From Roseiconus lacunae (GTDB lineage: Bacteria > Planctomycetota > Planctomycetia > Pirellulales > Pirellulaceae), in assembly GCF_008312935.1 (NCBI RefSeq), contig NZ_VSZO01000002.1, positions 124,001-188,000 on the forward strand: 64,000 bases of DNA, in the 5' to 3' direction. Below are positions 36,073 to 44,640 of the stretch, in pieces (the first letter of the stretch is position 1; every line of letters begins with the position of its first letter). The position numbers were made by a program, and so were the translations under genes. A model generated the notes under the pieces. That model saw only the letters and a list, made by a program, of their open reading frames with translations, was not told the DNA's origin and made no database searches.

Positions 36073-37640
36073 ACTCGCATGACATTGATCCTTCGGAACA
36101 CAGTCCGTCAATCCGAGCCACGGGCGGCCAGTTGCGTCAACTTGATCAATCGATGGCCGCTCGTTTGGCCGAGCAAATTGAACTGTCGATTCGCATCGCC
36201 GCAGACGATGACGACACAACGTTGATCGTTCAAGCGAAATCGCAGCCGGGAAAGGTTCAATTAGAAACACGTGGTGAACAGGTTCGGTCGGCACTCGCGC
36301 TCCCTCAAGGCTCCGTCGCCGTTTGGGAATGTGAATCCGGTCACGCCAAGCGGATCGCCAACCACGCCGCCGCGGTGCTTCAATTGGCGATCACGAAACA
36401 TGAAAATAATCAACTGCTTTCCGAGGTACAGTCACTGACCAACCAAGTGATGCAAGACTTCGAAGAGTTGTCACTGATTCGTACGCTCGCTTCGAGCTTG
36501 GAATTGCCACAATCGACAAACGACATCGATACGTTTGTCGTCTCTTCCTTGCTGCCGTTGGTAAGTGGCGTCGGGGCTGAATCAATCGCGGCTGTCTTGA
36601 CAGACGACAATCAGATGCGGGCACCGCTCTGGACGGGAAAGAAACTTCTGTCCAACGAAGCGACTTGGAATCTGATCGAACGGCTGCGTGACGAAGCCGC
36701 CTCGCGGCCTGTCGTGCGGAATCATGATATCGGCTGTGATCCCGATTGCGATGATTTGGTGCACGAGATCATGTTGGTCGAATGCGCCAGCGAAGCAAGA
36801 AAGCACGGTTGGATTTTGTCCTGCAATCGCATGCGTGACGAAAAAGATGATTTACCGTGGGCCCAGTTGGGATTCACGACCGTGCAGGCTTCTCTGATGG
36901 AAACGGTGACTAACCAATTGGCGTCGCAGCTCAATAACATTCGCTTGCTTCGTCAGAAAGAAGAATTGTTTACCGATGTGATTCGAGCATTGGTCAACGC
37001 CGTCGAGGCACGAGATCCCTACACGTGTGGCCATAGCGAACGTGTCGCCTCGTTTGCTCGGCTGATCGCCGCGAAAATTGGATTTAGTCCATCCGAATGC
37101 GAACGGATCTATCTGACCGGTCTTCTACACGATGTCGGCAAGATCGCCATTCCCGACGGAGTTCTTCAGAAACCGAACTCACTGAATCCGGAAGAGCGAG
37201 AGATTATCGAGACGCATACGGATTTCGGCTGGCGAATCCTCCATGAGCTTGAAGCGCTCCAAGACATTTTGCCGGGTGTGCTCTACCATCACGAACATTG
37301 GGATGGTGGCGGGTATCCGGATCGGCTTGTCGGCGAGAACATCCCCATCGATGGTCGTGTCCTAGCCGTATGCGATGCCTTCGACGCGATGACCAGTGAC
37401 CGGCCTTATCGGCGTGGCATGTCGGTCGAAAAAGCCATTGGTATCCTTCAAGGTGGTGCCGGTCAGTTCTGGGATCCTAACCTCGTCAACGTGTTCGCAC
37501 AGCATCTAGACGAGATTGATCATGTTCGACGCAGTCATCGCCCACGCGTTCCGATCACACGCCCCGCACCGATCGATGGTCAGCCAGTCATCGGAATCGC
37601 AGGAGTTTCGGTCTCGTCGATCGCTAACTTAAGCGAATAG
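36069..37640 (+). CDS. GAF-like sensor with intact HD-GYP c-di-GMP phosphodiesterase domain
   Basis: 523 residues. N-terminal 110 residues of unclear fold, a helix with QLLSEVQSLTNQVMQDFEELSLI (about 115-140), a GAF-like sensory domain (about 140-295), then HD-GYP (about 298-490). Catalytic motifs are intact: HD at 354-355 in LLHDVGKIAIPD, HTDFGWRIL, YHHEHWDGGGYPDRLVGENIPI with GYP at 415-417, and AVCDAFDAMTSDRPYR. It should hydrolyse cyclic-di-GMP to pGpG or GMP in the cytoplasm. It is the only clearly active output in the four-gene operon, so the other parts probably set its activity. GAF ligand unknown. Confidence 0.9.
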   Translation: MNSHDIDPSEHSPSIRATGGQLRQLDQSMAARLAEQIELSIRIAADDDDTTLIVQAKSQPGKVQLETRGEQVRSALALPQGSVAVWECESGHAKRIANHAAAVLQLAITKHENNQLLSEVQSLTNQVMQDFEELSLIRTLASSLELPQSTNDIDTFVVSSLLPLVSGVGAESIAAVLTDDNQMRAPLWTGKKLLSNEATWNLIERLRDEAASRPVVRNHDIGCDPDCDDLVHEIMLVECASEARKHGWILSCNRMRDEKDDLPWAQLGFTTVQASLMETVTNQLASQLNNIRLLRQKEELFTDVIRALVNAVEARDPYTCGHSERVASFARLIAAKIGFSPSECERIYLTGLLHDVGKIAIPDGVLQKPNSLNPEEREIIETHTDFGWRILHELEALQDILPGVLYHHEHWDGGGYPDRLVGENIPIDGRVLAVCDAFDAMTSDRPYRRGMSVEKAIGILQGGAGQFWDPNLVNVFAQHLDEIDHVRRSHRPRVPITRPAPIDGQPVIGIAGVSVSSIANLSE

Positions 37641-37749
37641 GCAACGGATAAAGCAACGCGTTTCGGTACTTCTCAATCGAAGGTCAAAGCAACGGGCAAT
37701 GATAGCTCGCCGATGCCTCCGCGGCTTCCGATACGATGCTGATACACAT

Positions 37750-38556
37750 TCACGCGGCATGGCGTTCGACGCGTGCGCCGCTTTGACTGACACGCCGCAG
37801 GAGTGCGTGGTAGTCACCGGGTTTCGCGATGACTCGCTCGAACCCCGCGGTCTTGGCTTGCTCGCAAAGTCGTGGAGTCACGAAATGGCTGATCAAAAGA
37901 TGCTTCGTCCTTGCGGGCACAGAAGAGACGACTCCGTTAAGCGGTTTTCCGCGCGTCGCTGAGTCATCCCACCAATACTCATCAATGCCTTGGATCGAGT
38001 TTAACGCATCCGGGCGACAGATCACTGCGGGCATCGCACCGACCGAAGCAATCGCAAGCAACGCCTCGGCCATCATTCGGTCCTGAGACACGATGGCCAA
38101 ACTGCGTGGCTTCGAAGAGAGCGAGTCGATCACGCCACATTCTCGCAAGCGTTGTGGCAATCGGTTCTGCCAGCCATGCCACCAAATTCCTTCGGTGGCA
38201 AACGTTTCGGTCGGCGAAGGGCGACTGCCCGCGACCAACGGTCCGAGTAGCAAAAGCCTGACTGCGTGTGGGTGCTGCTCGCAGATTTGCTCCCATTGCA
38301 CGCCCCGATCGCTCGCATCGTTTGGCTGACAAAGCAGAATCCCATGGACATCGCTTGCCGGTCGAACGAGGGCGTCGTGAAGCGTCCGCCGATAGGCCAG
38401 TTGGGAAACACTCGTTTCACAAAAATCGTAAGCATCACGAAATGGCAATGCAGAACGATCGCCGATCCAAAGCAGGGTGCCGACACTCCGATCGAGCGGC
38501 GATTGTAGTCCGATCGTCGCGGCGGTTGAGTTTCTGGGCATAGCGACAGAGATCAT
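37750..38556 (-). CDS. Cytoplasmic protein of unknown function, two Rossmann-like halves
   Basis: 268 residues, no signal peptide or membrane helix. The N-terminal half shows GTLLWIGDRSALPF ... HGILLCQPNDAS ... AVRLLLLGPLVAG; the C-terminal half shows SLAIVSQDRMMAEALLAIASVGAMPAVICRP ... HLLISHFVTPRL ... GFERVIAKPGDYHALL. Both look like alternating beta/alpha units, and the ending VIAKPGD recalls the Lys loop of receiver domains without the phospho-acceptor Asp. I do not recognise a family; a pair of degenerate receivers is possible. Near two-component and PTS regulator genes on the same strand. Confidence 0.55.
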   Translation of the reverse strand: MISVAMPRNSTAATIGLQSPLDRSVGTLLWIGDRSALPFRDAYDFCETSVSQLAYRRTLHDALVRPASDVHGILLCQPNDASDRGVQWEQICEQHPHAVRLLLLGPLVAGSRPSPTETFATEGIWWHGWQNRLPQRLRECGVIDSLSSKPRSLAIVSQDRMMAEALLAIASVGAMPAVICRPDALNSIQGIDEYWWDDSATRGKPLNGVVSSVPARTKHLLISHFVTPRLCEQAKTAGFERVIAKPGDYHALLRRVSQSGARVERHAA

Positions 38557-38625
38557 TAAGAACGAGCAATGATCGTCGCCTTTACGGCGGGCATGGCTAA
38601 AAGCGGTCGAGCGTGATGCCAGCGG

Positions 38626-39327
38626 CTACACCGACATCAGTGTTTCGGCTTCGTGCAAGCAGTCCCATGCTTCACGCGATGTCGAACACTGACGGAGACG
38701 ATCTAAAAAGGAATCGACCGAGATCAATCGGCTGATCTTGGCAAGATTACGAAGGTGAGCGGCATCGTCGTAAGAGCAGATCAAAAAAAAGATGTCGGTC
38801 ATGTGACCGGTATCGGAGAACGGAATCCGAGCCGGACTGACGGCGAGCCCGATCACCGAATCGGCGAGGATCGAGGTCTGCGGCCGTCGTGGGTGCATCA
38901 AGGCGACGCCGCAATCGAGCGCCGTCGGGTGCATCTGCTCACGGCTCTTCACCGCGTCGGCCATCGCCGGTGCGTCCCACATCAAGCCGGACTGGGAAAC
39001 GATATCGCAAAGATTGCGTATGACCGATCCGCGCGTCCGCGCCGAAAATGGAATTTCAATCGTCGCCTGGGTGCAAAGTTCATGGATGGGGCGATCAGAG
39101 GATTGATCCGTCATGCGATCGACGACCTTCTGCACCTGCTCCAGTTGGGCTGAGTCATCACTTGCGCCGATTCGTTCTTCCAACCAATGATGGATTTCTG
39201 CCTCGCTGAATCTCCATTGCCCACTAACGCGTCGCCCCGGAATACGACCTCGCATTGCCATCTTTTCTACCTGTGACGGCGTGATGTGAAGGTATTGGGC
39301 AAGCTGGGCTAAATCGAGGTCTTCCAT
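38626..39327 (-). CDS. HTH plus PTS EIIA(Ntr)-like regulator
   Basis: 233 residues. N-terminal MerR/excisionase-type helix-turn-helix (about 1-52: LAQYLHITPSQVEKMAMRGRIPGRRVSGQWRFSEAEIHHWL, split here for description) joined through a short linker to a PTS EIIA domain (about 83-230). The phosphorylation His is present, His145 in DCGVALMHPRRP. EIIA(Ntr) proteins receive phosphate from HPr/NPr and regulate metabolism or potassium and nitrogen responses. Fusion to a DNA-binding domain is known from chlamydial PtsN-type proteins and fits a planctomycete. No EIIB/EIIC transporter is adjacent, so a regulatory rather than transport role is likely. Confidence 0.85.
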   Translation of the reverse strand: MEDLDLAQLAQYLHITPSQVEKMAMRGRIPGRRVSGQWRFSEAEIHHWLEERIGASDDSAQLEQVQKVVDRMTDQSSDRPIHELCTQATIEIPFSARTRGSVIRNLCDIVSQSGLMWDAPAMADAVKSREQMHPTALDCGVALMHPRRPQTSILADSVIGLAVSPARIPFSDTGHMTDIFFLICSYDDAAHLRNLAKISRLISVDSFLDRLRQCSTSREAWDCLHEAETLMSV

Positions 39328-39625
39328 CAGATCTTCGTTCGTTCAAACGCCATCGTCGACGCGGTGTGCTTTCAGATTCACTTTGCAAACTGCGGAGCAA
39401 TTAGCAAACTGCTGGCACTGTAAGTCAAACGGGGCAGATCTAGCAACGAGATAGTTTTTAGTTTCTGGGCGGATTTTCTAAAGTTTCACCGCATCGCCGA
39501 ACTCTCGCTCTTGACCGCGGCGGTCATCGAAAGCTATTCCCGAATCAAATCCCGGTCTCGGACCGCTTTCGTTTCATGAAGACGCAGACCCTCGAAGCTT
39601 GAACGCCTCACTTGAATCCTGTTTG

Positions 39626-41080
39626 ATGAATCTGACTTCGGCCGGTCGATTGCTGCGCTGGGCATGGCTGATGATTTTAATCCAGTCGATGCCCCACGCC
39701 GAATTACAGGCACAAACGGGTGGCTCATTGGATGTTCCACAGACACGTTTAGCGCCGCTCGGAACGACGCCGCAGGGGATGCCTTCCCAGCCGGGGATGA
39801 CTTCGTCACCTGCGGGAATCACTCCCTCATACGGTGCCGCACCGGCGACGTCCCTCGGCGCCCCCTCGATTCCGTCGGGTTCGTTTGATCCTTACGCGGG
39901 CGGCCCCGCCGGCGGTTATGTTCAGCCATCGCCCTACAGTGGTCTTCCCATGACCGGCGGCATGTTCGCCCCCGCGACGCCGTCTTACGGGGCCGGACCG
40001 ACCTATGGCGGTCTAGCCAGTCAGCCGCCTCCGATTTTAGGAGGATCGACGATCGGGACCCCCTCGGTGATGTCCAATGCCTTCGGCGGCGCGCCGGTCG
40101 CAATTCCATCGAGTGGTTACGCGGGACCGCTATTCGGCGGCGGAGGCTATGGAACAACCATGGTCGACCCGGCACTAACGGCCCCCGGTTACGGTGCGAC
40201 CGCGTACCCATCGGCCAGTCCATCGACGCTATTTCCCGGCGGAATCATTCGTCGTCCCGGTTCACTGCTTCCGCCGATCGATCCCTATCGTTTGATTCAG
40301 CGTGTCCGATTGCGTCACACGTTTCTTGGTGATCCCGGCGACAGCTCCGATATCAATACGACCGACATCGCGTTTGCGTTTGCGTTCCAACGATTTCTTT
40401 GGTCCAGCCAGCCATTGTTTGTCGCCCCATCGTTTTCGTGGCATCAGCCTCACGAATACGACTTGTACGATGCGTTCGTCGACTTTGCTTGGCAATCGGA
40501 TCCGAGCCAAATCGCAGGCATGGAACTGCAGTTTGGCGCCGGTGTGTTCTCGGAGTTCGGCATCTATGACACCGACAGTATTCGTTTGCGTGGTCGCGGT
40601 TTAGGCGTGATTCGGCTTTCCCCGGCAACGACGTTTAAGCTTGGCGTGCAGTACTATGATCGGCAGCGGGTCAAGATCCTTCCCGCGGGCGGATTCTTCT
40701 GGCAACCCAATCCCTTCACAAAGATCGATTTCTACTTTCCACAACCAAGGGTATCGCGATTCCTCGCCACGTTGGGGACCCAGGATGTGTGGTGGTATCT
40801 TTCCGGTGAGTACGGTGAAGGTTCTTGGACGCGACGCGTCACGGGATTGGAACGGCAAATGGGCGGGATCGACATCGCCGGTGATGAACGCAAAGCGGAC
40901 ATCAACGACATGCGTGTCATTTTTGGGTTGGAGCTTGGCCGCAGTGAATTAATCCGCGCGGGTCGTCGGACTTGGTTTGCCGAAGTTGGCTACGTTTTCA
41001 ATCGCGAAATCTTTGTCAACGAAGCATTGCATCAAGATCTCGACGACACCTTCATGATCCGGCTGGGAGTCGGCTACTGA
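39626..41080 (+). CDS. Outer-membrane beta-barrel protein with Pro/Gly-rich N-terminal region
   Basis: 484 residues from ATG 39626 (an upstream TTG lacks support). Signal peptide MNLTSAGRLLRWAWLMILIQ to about residue 29 (LQA). Residues about 30-210 are a low-complexity Gly/Pro/Ser/Ala/Tyr region with GYG, SYGA and PSYG motifs. Residues about 225-484 show alternating beta strands with aromatic residues (IAFAFAFQRFLWSSQPLFVAPSFSW, FKLGVQYYDRQRVK, WWYLSGEYGEGSW, RTWFAEVGYVFNRE) and end with DDTFMIRLGVGY, a C-terminal aromatic as required for BAM recognition. Most likely a barrel in the outer membrane with an exposed or periplasmic disordered arm. No specific family name can be given. Confidence 0.72.
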   Translation: MNLTSAGRLLRWAWLMILIQSMPHAELQAQTGGSLDVPQTRLAPLGTTPQGMPSQPGMTSSPAGITPSYGAAPATSLGAPSIPSGSFDPYAGGPAGGYVQPSPYSGLPMTGGMFAPATPSYGAGPTYGGLASQPPPILGGSTIGTPSVMSNAFGGAPVAIPSSGYAGPLFGGGGYGTTMVDPALTAPGYGATAYPSASPSTLFPGGIIRRPGSLLPPIDPYRLIQRVRLRHTFLGDPGDSSDINTTDIAFAFAFQRFLWSSQPLFVAPSFSWHQPHEYDLYDAFVDFAWQSDPSQIAGMELQFGAGVFSEFGIYDTDSIRLRGRGLGVIRLSPATTFKLGVQYYDRQRVKILPAGGFFWQPNPFTKIDFYFPQPRVSRFLATLGTQDVWWYLSGEYGEGSWTRRVTGLERQMGGIDIAGDERKADINDMRVIFGLELGRSELIRAGRRTWFAEVGYVFNREIFVNEALHQDLDDTFMIRLGVGY

Positions 41081-41234
41081 GCGATGCTCCGTCGCTTCGC
41101 CGACGTTGCCGATTGGCAACAACGATGATGCGTTTCGTCATCATCAACTTCCAATCCGAGCGACTATGTTGAGATTTCATCGTCGTTGAGGACGAATTCA
41201 AGGTCTGGCACACGGAGTGCTTTTTCGGGCGTCC

Positions 41235-41660
41235 ATGATGCCCCAGAAATCACAGCTCAGTTTCTTGCCAGCCTTTGCGACACTGGTTCTGTTGGTCGGC
41301 TGCTCCCCTCCGGCGACCTTTCGTCAACAACAAGGGAGTGTCTACGCCACGCTTGATTCCCCGGCTGCTTTCCCGACCGGGATGCGGCGAACCAAAGATG
41401 GCTGGGAAGATGCCTCGACGTGGCATTGGAAATCTGTCGACGTCCCCCAGTCGCTTCCCGGATGGATTGAAGAGCACAAACAGCGCGAGCCAGGATGGAT
41501 CCGCCGAGTCATGGACCGAATCCGGTCGACCCCGCCGCTGATGGTGGGTGTCATTCAAATCGCTTCGATCGCCGCAATTACCGCGATCGCTCAATCTTAC
41601 CGCAAAGTCTCGTCGCGACCGCAGGACGGGACACCCCCAGCGGTTGATTACGACCCATGA
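41235..41660 (+). CDS. Small putative lipoprotein
   Basis: 141 residues from ATG 41235. The hydrophobic stretch FLPAFATLVLLVGC ends in a lipobox Cys, so the protein is probably lipidated. After residues with Trp-rich GWEDASTWHWKSVDVPQSLPGWIEE, a second hydrophobic segment near residues 100-118 (PLMVGVIQIASIAAITAIA) could be a membrane helix. No family recognised. It lies between the outer-membrane protein and pcp genes on the same strand. Confidence 0.6.
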   Translation: MMPQKSQLSFLPAFATLVLLVGCSPPATFRQQQGSVYATLDSPAAFPTGMRRTKDGWEDASTWHWKSVDVPQSLPGWIEEHKQREPGWIRRVMDRIRSTPPLMVGVIQIASIAAITAIAQSYRKVSSRPQDGTPPAVDYDP

Positions 41661-41786
41661 TTTGACGCGGCTGGCTCGATCGGCCGCGTCGCGAACTCCG
41701 ATGACTTTCCCCGTTTCCACTGCACGTCGGCTATCATAAGCAACGAAGCGACGTACAAACCCTGATGCCAATCGGACAGTGTTGCT

Positions 41787-42374
41787 GTGACACGAATCCT
41801 ACTGACCGCTTTCGAGCCCTATGATCGATGGAAAGACAACAGTAGTTGGCTTGCCCTGATCGACTTTACCAGTTGGTATGACGGAAGCCATGACATCACG
41901 ACGCGGCGCTATCCAGTTGACTTGCCCAAACTGCGACAGCAGTTACGCGAGGACCTCGCGGCGAACTATGATTTCGCCATTCATTTAGGCCAAGCCCCCG
42001 GGGCGAGCCTGATTAAGCTTGAGGCGGTTGGGTTGAATATGAGAACCAACGGAGAACCATTGTTGGTTGACGCACCGGCTGCCTATCGAACCAGCCTCGA
42101 TCTGATTGCTTGTCAGGAACGATTGCTCGCCGCAGGCATTCCCACGTCGGTATCACACCATGCCGGAACGTATCTCTGCAATGCGGCGTTGTACATGAGT
42201 CTGCATTACAGCCACGAGATGGGGCGACGCACCGAGAGCTTGTTTGTGCATCTCCCGCTGACTCCCGCCCAGGTCGTCAGTGACGGCTCCAGCCATGCCA
42301 GTATGAGTACGCCGATGGAAAGCGCCGCGATCGCGTTGATCGTCGAACAGCTTGCCGAAGCTCCGTCGCATTAA
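41787..42374 (+). CDS. pcp: Pyroglutamyl peptidase I (peptidase C15)
   Basis: 195 residues from GTG 41787. Removes N-terminal pyroglutamate from peptides in the cytoplasm. Seen: LLTAFEPYDRWKDNSSW at the start (family form TGFEPF), the Glu of the triad in IKLEAVGLNMR (Glu79), the nucleophile Cys131 in HHAGTYLCNAALY and His155 in LFVHLPLTP. All three triad residues are in place. It is about 20 residues shorter than typical Pcp of some 215, with the C-terminal end reduced. Stands alone; followed by a repeat-rich region. Confidence 0.9.
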   Translation: MTRILLTAFEPYDRWKDNSSWLALIDFTSWYDGSHDITTRRYPVDLPKLRQQLREDLAANYDFAIHLGQAPGASLIKLEAVGLNMRTNGEPLLVDAPAAYRTSLDLIACQERLLAAGIPTSVSHHAGTYLCNAALYMSLHYSHEMGRRTESLFVHLPLTPAQVVSDGSSHASMSTPMESAAIALIVEQLAEAPSH

Positions 42375-42420
42375 GCCAAGCTTGCGATACGTCGGCCCCA
42401 CATGGATGTGTCGATTGGTG

Positions 42421-42480
42421 TGAGCCGCGGTTTCGGCGCAGTAACCGAGGCTAACGCCCATCGGCTGATGAGCCGAACTT
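42421..42480 (-). repeat. Dispersed intergenic palindrome, copy 4
   Basis: Reverse orientation: GCCGCGGTTTCGGCGCAGTA, ACCGAGGCTAACGCCCATCG, then GGCTGATGAGCCGAAC. One of three copies within 900 bases. Confidence 0.75.
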
Positions 42481-42534
42481 AAGCATGGAATCGAGACAAA
42501 GCACGAATACTCCGTTCCGGTTCGGTTTTTGAAT

Positions 42535-42607
42535 TAGCCGAATGGCGTTAGCCACGGTTTCGTTGCATCGCTCGGCACCACTGCCCATCGACTGATGAGC
42601 CGAACCC
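42535..42607 (-). repeat. Dispersed intergenic palindrome, copy 5
   Basis: Reverse orientation: AGCCGAATGGCGTTAGCCAC followed by GGTTTCGTTGC and ending CATCGACTGATGAGCCGAAC. Same orientation as copies 4 and 6. Confidence 0.75.
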
Positions 42608-42616
42608 GACATCGGG

Positions 42617-42814
42617 TTACGCGCGACTGAAACGGCGATACTCGGAGTTTTCGCGGTGATCACGCGCTGTGGGCAAATTTTGATGGCTGAAAGGAACCAA
42701 GGCTCCGGCAGGAAACTGAAATGCTTTGATGTCTGGATGTGCGGTTCCCTCGATCAATCCCACTTTCACGACCGTGCCATCCGCCATCTCAAGGGTGTAT
42801 TCCAGGTCTTTCAT
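42617..42814 (-). CDS. Small protein of unknown function
   Basis: 65 residues from ATG 42814 (a GTG lies one codon upstream); AGGTAA precedes the start at about the right distance. The first part, KDLEYTLEMADGTVVKVGLIEG, has a plausible alternating beta pattern and non-random composition; the last 15 residues are Arg-rich. No family recognised. It lies in a gene-poor stretch beside palindrome copies, so it may be a real small gene or the end of a decayed one. The stop lies close to copy 5. Confidence 0.4.
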   Translation of the reverse strand: MKDLEYTLEMADGTVVKVGLIEGTAHPDIKAFQFPAGALVPFSHQNLPTARDHRENSEYRRFSRA

Positions 42815-42879
42815 CACTTACCTAATCGTACGTTTACTGCTAAACCAAAGCACATCTAACACGGTCTAGCTCAGCCAAT

Positions 42880-42996
42880 TCAAGGGTCTTCCGTGCCAAT
42901 GAAGAACGCGATTGTTCTCAGTAAGTCCGCATCAAGTTTGGAATAATCTTCAGCTTCTTTCAGATTGATGGCTCGATCGGTGCCTTCGCCCCTTTG
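42880..42996 (-). pseudogene. Possible C-terminal gene remnant
   Basis: On the minus strand an open stretch encodes RGEGTDRAINLKEAEDYSKL followed by DADLLRTIAFFIGTEDP and a TGA. The text looks like genuine protein (amphipathic helices, balanced composition) but the frame is closed by TAG TAG just upstream and has no ATG, GTG or TTG start in a good context. Read as the tail of a decayed gene; low certainty. Confidence 0.25.
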
Positions 42997-43237
42997 CTTG
43001 GGGGATTGATGGCTGCGGCAGACCTACTAATGACAACGGGAACTTACGCCAAGAAAAAGCATCGCTCCAACTGGAATGGCGGAAAGTACCGCAATCCCGC
43101 AGGTGACTCATGGCCACCCGTTTTGACTGTTGAGATTAGATTCCCTCGGCAACTGAAATTTCGTCAACTAAAATGACGAGTCGAAAACCGCGACTGGCGA
43201 TCCAGACGCAAGTCTTTCGTCAACAGTTTGAAATCAG

Positions 43238-43308
43238 GTTTAGCCGCATGGCATTAACCACGGTTTCGTCGCAATCACCGGGTGAACGCCCGTCGGCCGA
43301 TGAGCCCA
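43238..43308 (-). repeat. Dispersed intergenic palindrome, copy 6
   Basis: Reverse orientation: AGCCGCATGGCATTAACCAC, GGTTTCGTCGCAATCACCGG and a closing GAACGCCCGTCGGCCGATG. Confidence 0.75.
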
Positions 43309-43388
43309 ATGCAAACATTGAATCAAGACAAAGCTCTAGGTTGGCAATTCACTGCCAGAAGGAACTTCGAATCGGCGGGGGCAGCGAC

Positions 43389-44450
43389 TTAATCACCTAG
43401 GCCGTAGTCTTTGATTTTTTTGTGCAGGGTATTGCGATTCATTCCCAGTCGCGAAGCCGCTTTGGTTTGCACCCCGCCGCATGCGGCCAGTACCTGAGCG
43501 ATCAATTCTTTTTCCACCAGATCGACGACACTCCGGTGCAACTCGCTGGAATCATCGCCGGCTTCACGAATCCCGGATTGCACCACCGATTGAGTGAGCG
43601 CCTGGAAATTCCGCGGCTGGCTTTCGCCGGAAAGTGATTCAGTATTCAGCGGTTCATTTTCGGTCACGCAACGAGGCAGCAGTTCGATCAGCAGTTCATC
43701 GGTTTCCGCCATGACGACGGCGCGTTCGACATAGTTCTGCAGCTCTCGAACGTTTCCGGGCCAGTGGTAGTTTCGCAATGCTTCCATCGTGCCTGGGCCG
43801 ATGTGAACGACATAGCGATCGTTCAGTTCGTTGTAGTAGTCAAGAAAGTGAGAGACAAGTGCGGGGATGTCGTCACGACGCTTCCTGAGTGGCGGGATCT
43901 CAATCGGCACCACATTCAATCGCCAGTAAAGGTCTTCGCGGAATCGGCCGGCCCGAACTTCGCCCATCAAATCACGGTTGCTCGCCGCAACGATTCGCAC
44001 GTCGGTCCGCAACGTATTCGTGTCACCGACGCGTTCGAATTCTTTTTCTTGAAGCACGCGTAGCAGTTTGACTTGCAAGGTCAGCGAGGTGCTGTTGATT
44101 TCATCGAGAAAGATTGTGCCCCCCTGGGCCGCTTCGAAGCGACCGGTTCGGTTGCTGACGGCGCCGGTAAACGCGCCGCGAACGTGACCGAACAATTCAC
44201 TTTCCAGCAAGCTTTCGCTGAGTGCGCCACAGTTGACGCGAACGAAGGGGCGCCCACTACGATGGCTCAGGTTGTGGACCGCACCGGCGACCAGTTCCTT
44301 TCCGACGCCGGTTTCTCCCAAAATCAGCACGGACGCGTTGCTGACCGCGACACGTCGGGTGACCCGAAAGACCTCTCGCATCGCCGCACAATCACCGATG
44401 ATCCCCGGTAATGCAGTGTCGTGCGTCGTTGTCGCTGAATTGCCAAGCAT
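43389..44450 (-). CDS. Sigma-54-dependent activator without receiver domain
   Basis: 353 residues. Begins almost directly with the AAA+ domain (about 15-240): Walker A GETGVGKE (45-52), the sigma-54 contact loop GAFTGA (92-97), Walker [11 protein letters not shown], sensor regions and [23 protein letters not shown] linker leads to a C-terminal Fis-type HTH (about 310-350: [20 protein letters not shown]). It hydrolyses ATP to open sigma-54 promoters. There is no N-terminal sensory or receiver domain, so activity is either constitutive or set by a partner, as with PspF-type activators. Targets unknown; a sigma-54-like site is seen at 59919-59935 in the T6SS locus. Confidence 0.9.
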   Translation of the reverse strand: MLGNSATTTHDTALPGIIGDCAAMREVFRVTRRVAVSNASVLILGETGVGKELVAGAVHNLSHRSGRPFVRVNCGALSESLLESELFGHVRGAFTGAVSNRTGRFEAAQGGTIFLDEINSTSLTLQVKLLRVLQEKEFERVGDTNTLRTDVRIVAASNRDLMGEVRAGRFREDLYWRLNVVPIEIPPLRKRRDDIPALVSHFLDYYNELNDRYVVHIGPGTMEALRNYHWPGNVRELQNYVERAVVMAETDELLIELLPRCVTENEPLNTESLSGESQPRNFQALTQSVVQSGIREAGDDSSELHRSVVDLVEKELIAQVLAACGGVQTKAASRLGMNRNTLHKKIKDYGLGD

Positions 44451-44640
44451 TTCGTTGGGCGTCGATGCGATGGTGGAAGGCTCGCCGGCCGGACGGAATG
44501 GAGGATTCCAGACCGCCGATGGAACTACTGTTTCGTTGGACGATCACCCGCTCCGCCTAGACGATGCGATGCTTCCGCCATCGTCCACGAGCTACCGAAG
44601 AAATTAGCGTTTTATGCCGCTGACTGGTAGGCGGCGTGAA

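Larger units (their letters stand above)
42815..43388. other. Gene-poor stretch with gene remnant and palindrome copy
   Basis: 574 bases before the sigma-54 activator gene. Holds a coding-like C-terminal fragment (42880-42996, minus strand) and palindrome copy 6. Short plus-strand frames here show no protein-like features. Confidence 0.45.

Noticed and set aside
41204-41220. Second sigma-54-like site, TGGCAC-N5-GTGCT
   Set aside because: The -12 part deviates and the start would fall only a few bases before the ATG at 41235.
42994-43176. 60-codon plus-strand frame in the gene-poor region
   Set aside because: Start is TTG without ribosome site and the composition is not protein-like; runs antisense to a more coding-like fragment.
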